NCBI GenBank assembly: GCA_963978545.1
Contig: OZ021729.1
Location: 85,664,670 to 85,728,669, forward strand
Length of the DNA: 64,000 nt
From: Linyphia triangularis
Taxonomy: Eukaryota > Arthropoda > Arachnida > Araneae > Linyphiidae
Direction of reading: 5' to 3'
Shown: positions 59,631-64,000 of the stretch, piece by piece
Position numbering within the stretch: the stretch's first letter is position 1
How the letters are laid out: the number at the start of each line of letters is the position of its first letter
Program-made: the position numbers and the translations under genes
Notes under the pieces: model-generated
What the model was told of the DNA's origin: nothing
The model's input: the letters and a program-made list of their open reading frames with translations, nothing else
The model's database searches: none

Positions 59631-59876
59631 TATACTAAACTCCAACTTAACTTGACATCACTAGACGATAGATCTTCACCGTGCTCATTGGCAATTAATC
59701 CCTTTTAGCGGAGTGAAGACATAATTCTCGCCAAACCTTATAGCCTTTTGTTCTCTATACAGGGTTGTAGTTTGGCGAACATTATGCTTTCACGCCGCCA
59801 AAATGGATTAAATACCTATGAGCGCTGCGACGATCTACCGTCTAGTGATGTCAAGTTAAGTTGAAGTTTAGTATAG
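59628..59876. mobile_element. Family M palindromic MITE, copy 2
   Basis: Same structure as copy 1, centre inverted, arms with TCACTAGACGATAGATC. Confidence 0.9.
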
Positions 59877-60308
59877 ACTAGGTATTCGTCTTAAAAGTAT
59901 TTAGCGTTAAATATGAAATCTGAACGAATTCATTGCACGAGTTCAACTTGTTCGCTTTGTTTGAAAGTTTAAACGTGTCCTGCACGCATATTGCTGAGCT
60001 ACTTATCCACACAATGGAATACTCTGTTCCCAAAAGTAGATCACCAAGATCAAGATCTTGAAGACGAGATGGATAAAGAAGCATTTGTGTCCTTGAGAGG
60101 GCGCTGCCAACTGTGTCATTGGCCACCTCTTACCTTTTCCAAAGGCGGTTGTTGCACCTGGGGGGGGGGGGGGGATACTAATTCAGAATTGAAGTCGAGG
60201 TCGGTTCGACACACCTGCTGTCGAAATGTTGTCCACCTCTGTCTGCTGACTATCTTCAGGAAAGCATGTTTCGATCGTACTAGCTTTTTATTCCGTATAA
60301 TAATATAA

Positions 60309-60815
60309 TCCTTTTTATACATTACCAATCTTTATATTTATTAATAAAGCGCCTTTTCTGTTGTAAGCGTGTGCTTGGCATTGGTATCTAATTTTAAATA
60401 TTAAAAACTTCTCTATCAGCAAAATATGCGGTAAACTAGTTTTCAAAATTTATTTATTAAGGAGGGAGGATCCCTATTCCTATACTAAACTCCAACGTAA
60501 CTTGACATCACTAGACGATAGATCTTCACCTTGCTCAGAGGCAATTAATCCATTTTAGCGAAGTGAAGACATAATTCTCGCCAAACCTTATAGCCTTTTG
60601 TTCTGTTGTGGTTTGGCGAACATTACGCTTTCACGCCGCCAAAATGGATTAAATGCCTATGAGCACTGTGACGATCTACCGTCTAGTGATGTCAAGTTAA
60701 GTTGAGGTTTAGTAAGGATCCTTTCCCCTTTAATGAATAAATTTTGAAAAGTAGTTTACCCCATATTTTGCTGATAGAGATGTTTTTAATACTTAAAATT
60801 AGATACCAACGCAAA
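60309..60815. repeat. Inverted family P fragments around family M copy 3
   Basis: P fragment in minus sense (60309-60470) and plus sense (60722-60815) meet at a central GGATCC, with family M copy 3 between them. Confidence 0.7.
60478..60714. mobile_element. Family M palindromic MITE, copy 3
   Basis: Shorter centre than copies 1 and 2 (lacks CTATACAGGG). AGGATCC is present on both sides. Confidence 0.88.
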
Positions 60816-61850
60816 TCCTATTTAAGCGGCGATTTTTACCATGCAATATCCCTACAGAATTGCCTTTTAAACTATTAAGCATAAAATTGCATTAAAAACT
60901 CTGAGGCCTTGAATATATGCCTTGAATAAATTATTATTTACATAAATTGTAATTCTTTCAATCCTATGCTGACAACTAAATACACACATTCTTTTTTTAC
61001 ATTTAATTATCTGTTGCATTCATTGCAAATATTGGATTATTGATAGGAAGAAAACGATGGTTGCCTGGAATATTTCATGGAATTAAATAATGTTATGTGT
61101 AGTATTCATTTCCTGGTACTTGTGCAAAGATTATTTATTTGTTTGAGTAATTTCAGATTAATTTTGAATTTAGCTGATTTTTGGCGTTTTTAAAAAGTGG
61201 AATTCTATAAATTCGAAGAATTAAGGATCGCCACTGAATATAAATGTACTTTATTTTTTTTTAAGTCAATTATTGAAAAAAAAAAAAAGTTCTCTTTAAA
61301 TGGTGGTAAAATGGAAAGAATTCTTCCAAAATTACTGAAATTTTGTAAGTAGAGATTTTGTTTAGAAAGAGTTAGGAAATGTTGTCCAAAAGTGTTGTCA
61401 TACAGTTTTTAAAATTTCTACTTAGATTTTACAGCTTAGTCCCCAATAAAGTACAACAGAAAATTTTAAAGGAACTTGAAAAACTTTTCGGAGAAGTTTA
61501 ACGACTTATTAAATCACAATCTAATCAATGTCTCCCTTCCCATTTTCAAAACACATTATATACCTTGTAAATAAAAATTCATAACCTTATATGTTCTTCT
61601 TAGTAAAAGCGACGTATCCCTGTTGCTAAGTTCAATTAAAAAAAAAGTGGCAAAAAACTGTCCTGTTACTTTCCAGTTACTTTAAAACTAAAATCCAGTT
61701 ACTTGGGAAGGAAAATATTCTGTCTTTCACCTCGAAAGAGTTTGAAAAATGTGGACTTTGAAGGACATTAGCCTTTATTTACCCAGACCCATCAACAGTT
61801 CAGTTCTAAAAAAGCACAACGACGAAAACTAGGAAAGTTGCATGCATCTG
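60816..61850. other. No supported gene
   Basis: AT-rich, no open stretch with start or splice support and no repeated element recognised. Confidence 0.4.
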
Positions 61851-61859
61851 GCAGCAATG

Positions 61860-61990
61860 GGTGTTGTGACGTCACTTGCGATTATTGGACCGCGAAGTTC
61901 TGTGACGTAGCCGAGGATGAGGGCGACAAGATGAGATGCTGAGAATCTTCGGATGGTAGGACAGATGCCAACTTTCAGTTCTGAACACCA
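61860..61990 (+). promoter_or_regulatory. Putative promoter with CRE and CCAAT
   Basis: A palindromic CRE TGACGTCA (61867-61874), an inverted CCAAT box (ATTGG at 61884-61888) and a second CRE-like TGACGTAG (about 61902) cluster in a locally GC-richer island about 0.6 kb upstream of a candidate first exon. The positions are seen; promoter activity is inferred. Confidence 0.45.
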
Positions 61991-62492
61991 CATGCTTCTC
62001 GATCTAGTGCCTCATTTTTTAAACTTTTGGTGAAAAACAGTTTTTCTGAACGCTTTTCGACTTTTTTTCGCTTTGAATAATGGAATCGCATTCACTTCAC
62101 CATGAGTTTCGTTCGATGTTCTGTTTGCAACTCAAGAAACCGTCATCGTTTCATTCTTAATAGGTACCTGGTTTATCCCAAAAACGTGATATTTCCTTGC
62201 AGAAAGATTCATTCGGTGTTTCTTTCCCTAACAAGAGTTTGTGCCATCTGAAGCTCTCTGATCAAGAAGTTCTTCAAATCACCCTAATTCGAAGACCTGA
62301 CAAAAGAATTATCGATAACGTTAACCTAATCCTGAAGTTTCACATTTCCTGATAACTCGAAGACTTATCGGATATTCGTTCATCTCCAAGAAGTTATCAA
62401 CAGTTCTGCGATTCTTTCCCAATCCCATCTCAGTCTTAAAAAACCACTTGTCAATCCTGTCAACCGATCCAAGTTCAAAACAACGCCCACAG

Positions 62493-62780
62493 ATGGCGAC
62501 ACGAACGGTCATCTCGCGATCGCCCTCCAAATCCCGAAGTAGGTCTTCGGAAAAAGTGCTGGACAACGGCGGATCCCCGGAGAATAGGCTGGCCGCTCCA
62601 ACATTCCGGATGGTCACTAAGAGTCCGAGTCCGTGCAGCAACCGCAGGGCATCTGCTGTCCATTTTTCGGAGACCAGAACTGGCAACCACCACAACAGGT
62701 CAAGATCACTGCGGGCCAAGAGACACTCGGCCTATATACCACAGTCTCAGAGTGCTACGCAGCTGGCAGACCATTCCACG
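62493..62780 (+). CDS. Candidate first coding exon, Ser/Arg-rich protein
   Basis: The first ATG of the frame is at 62493. The exon is open for 96 codons and ends TTCCACG|GTAACA in phase 0. It encodes MATRTVISRSPSKSRSRSSE, a linker with SPENRLAAPTFRMVTKSPSP, and HHNRSRSLRAKRHSAYIPQS, then QSATQLADHST: a low-complexity, basic, phosphorylatable and probably disordered N-terminus. GC content is clearly above the surroundings. A minus-strand frame is also open, but it lacks splice signals. No family is recognised; SR-type or cytoskeletal regulators often start this way. The remaining gene would lie beyond the right edge. Confidence 0.5.
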
Positions 62781-63640
62781 GTAACAATTTGTTATTGGTT
62801 AAGTTTTTTTTTTTTTTTTTTTAGTAATGAACCTTCTTTATAATTTAATTAGTTCTATTAAGTTTACTTCATTCCACGATAACAATTCGCGTTTGGTTAA
62901 TTTTTTTCTTTTATTTAGTTACGAACGTTCTTTATAACTTAATTAGTTCTATCAAGTTCATTTCATTCCATAGTAACAATTCGTGTTTGGTTGAGTTTTT
63001 CTTTTTATTTAGTTGCGAACGTTCTTTATAACTTAATTAGTTCTATGAAGTTTACTTCATTCCACGGTAACAATTCGTGTTTGGTTGAGTTTTTCTTTTT
63101 ATTTAGTTGCGAACGTTCTTTATAACTTAATTAGTTCTATCAAGTTTACTTCATTCCACGGTAACAATTCGCGTTTGGTTAAGTTTTTTTTTTTTTTAAG
63201 TAACGAACCTTTTTTATAACTTAATTAGTTCTATTAAGTTTACTTCATTCCATGGCAGCAATTCGTTTTTGGTAAAATTTGTCTAGTTTAATTACAAACG
63301 TTTTGTTTTAGCTGATTCAGTTCTTCCAAGTTTATTTCCTTCCACTATAACAATTCGTTTTTGGTAAATAATGAAGTTCTGTAATTTATTTTTAGACGAG
63401 TAATTTATTTAGTTCTATCGAGTTTCCTTCACTTCATTGTAACAATTCATTTCGTTTAATAACAAATATTCAGTACAACTTATTTAGTTCTATTGTTTAC
63501 TTTATTCTACGATAACAATTTGTTTTTGATGATTTTTTTCTTCTTCTTCTAGTGTCGAACGTTCTATTGAATTTATTTAGCTCAATCAAGTTTATTTTAT
63601 CACCAATTCGTTTAGATGAAATTTGCGTTGTTTAATAACG
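62772..63640 (+). repeat. 94-bp minisatellite beginning at the exon end
   Basis: CATTCCACGGTAACAATT starts units at 62772, 62870, 62964, 63058, 63152 and 63246, a period of 94 bp for most. Diverging units continue near 63339, 63434 and 63502. The body is 'GTTTGGTT-AGTTTTT...AACTTAATTAGTTCTATC'. The first unit overlaps the last 9 bases of the candidate exon and its splice donor. Confidence 0.92.
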
Positions 63641-64000
63641 AACGTTTTATGCAACTTATTTAGTTCTCCCAAGCTAACTTGAATAACGAATGAGTTATTC
63701 AAGTTAGAATTAATACATTACAACAAATTGATTTAGATATGTCTAGTTTTCTTTGCTTTAAACATGGATTTGGAATATTTTATTCAATGTTATTTTATTT
63801 TACAGAACATATTTAGTCGGACGAGTTTATTCCTGTTACTTACATTGCACGAAACTTGACTCACTTTGGTGATATTTACTTTTATTTATTAGCATTTTAA
63901 AAATACTTCGTGAAATAACTTAGACACTAATTTACTCAGTTTTGGCATATTTTAATTTAGACCACTGCATCAAATTTCTTTAGTTGAATTATTACATTCA

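Noticed and set aside
59991..60308. 105-codon plus ORF ending near poly-G
   Set aside because: Overlaps an equally open minus frame, passes through a poly-G tract and ends at the family P edge. No recognisable protein.
62321..62719. 132-codon minus-strand ORF opposite the first-exon candidate
   Set aside because: Mirror of a GC-richer coding segment, with no splice sites or start support. The plus frame has an ATG and a donor.

Overview
This is an AT-rich animal nuclear window. It has no long ORFs, canonical GT-AG introns, many homopolymer and AT microsatellites, and dense short transposable elements. The split ribosomal protein gene and tRNA-derived SINEs rule out a prokaryote. The genome style fits an arthropod, and I weakly suspect an arachnid, but nothing in the sequence proves a species. 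The only gene I identify with confidence is the 5' end of RpL23 (uL14), on the minus strand at 4389-4792; the rest lies off the left edge behind an intron of more than 4.3 kb. A possible 48-residue one-helix membrane protein is divergent from it at 4980-5195, across a 187-bp intergenic region with a CACGTG box. A Ser/Arg-rich first exon (62493-62780), behind a CRE/CCAAT promoter-like segment, probably starts a gene that leaves the right edge. Four other exon-like stretches (12.2-12.6, 42.7-43.2, 45.7-46.0 and 47.7-48.7 kb) cannot be named.

Layout. 0-5 kb: RpL23 intron 2 with a hAT-like MITE, a composite MITE and two SINEs, then the RpL23 promoter. 5.9-7.9 kb and 20-22.4 kb: two arrays of the same 91-bp minisatellite in opposite orientation, with matching inverted ends (CCCTA-TAACCAT next to TA) at their outer edges. 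8-19.9 kb: a piggyBac-like fragment, a hAT element with a perfect 8-bp target duplication, exon-like remnants and a tandem duplication of about 1.3-1.7 kb. 23-31 kb: MITEs, a minus-strand gypsy LTR with an integrase C-terminal remnant, a second LTR with a tRNA-Lys-type primer binding site, and three palindromic elements. 31-36 kb: SINEs and a nest of TTAA-flanked palindromes. 37-53 kb: pogo-like MITEs, a solo LTR, a PIF/Harbinger-type MITE, and a dispersed family (Q) carrying other insertions. 54-61 kb: foldbacks, a hAT nested in family P, a seven-fold amplified 3' tail of family Q, and palindromic family M. 61.8-63.7 kb: promoter-like segment, first exon and a 94-bp minisatellite starting at the exon end.

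The dominant theme is element nesting. Fourteen copies of one tRNA-derived SINE are present, most with clear 9-14-bp target duplications, and several sit inside other elements. These duplications give the order of insertions. Most apparent short ORFs are read-through of SINEs, MITEs or minisatellites and are not proposed as genes.
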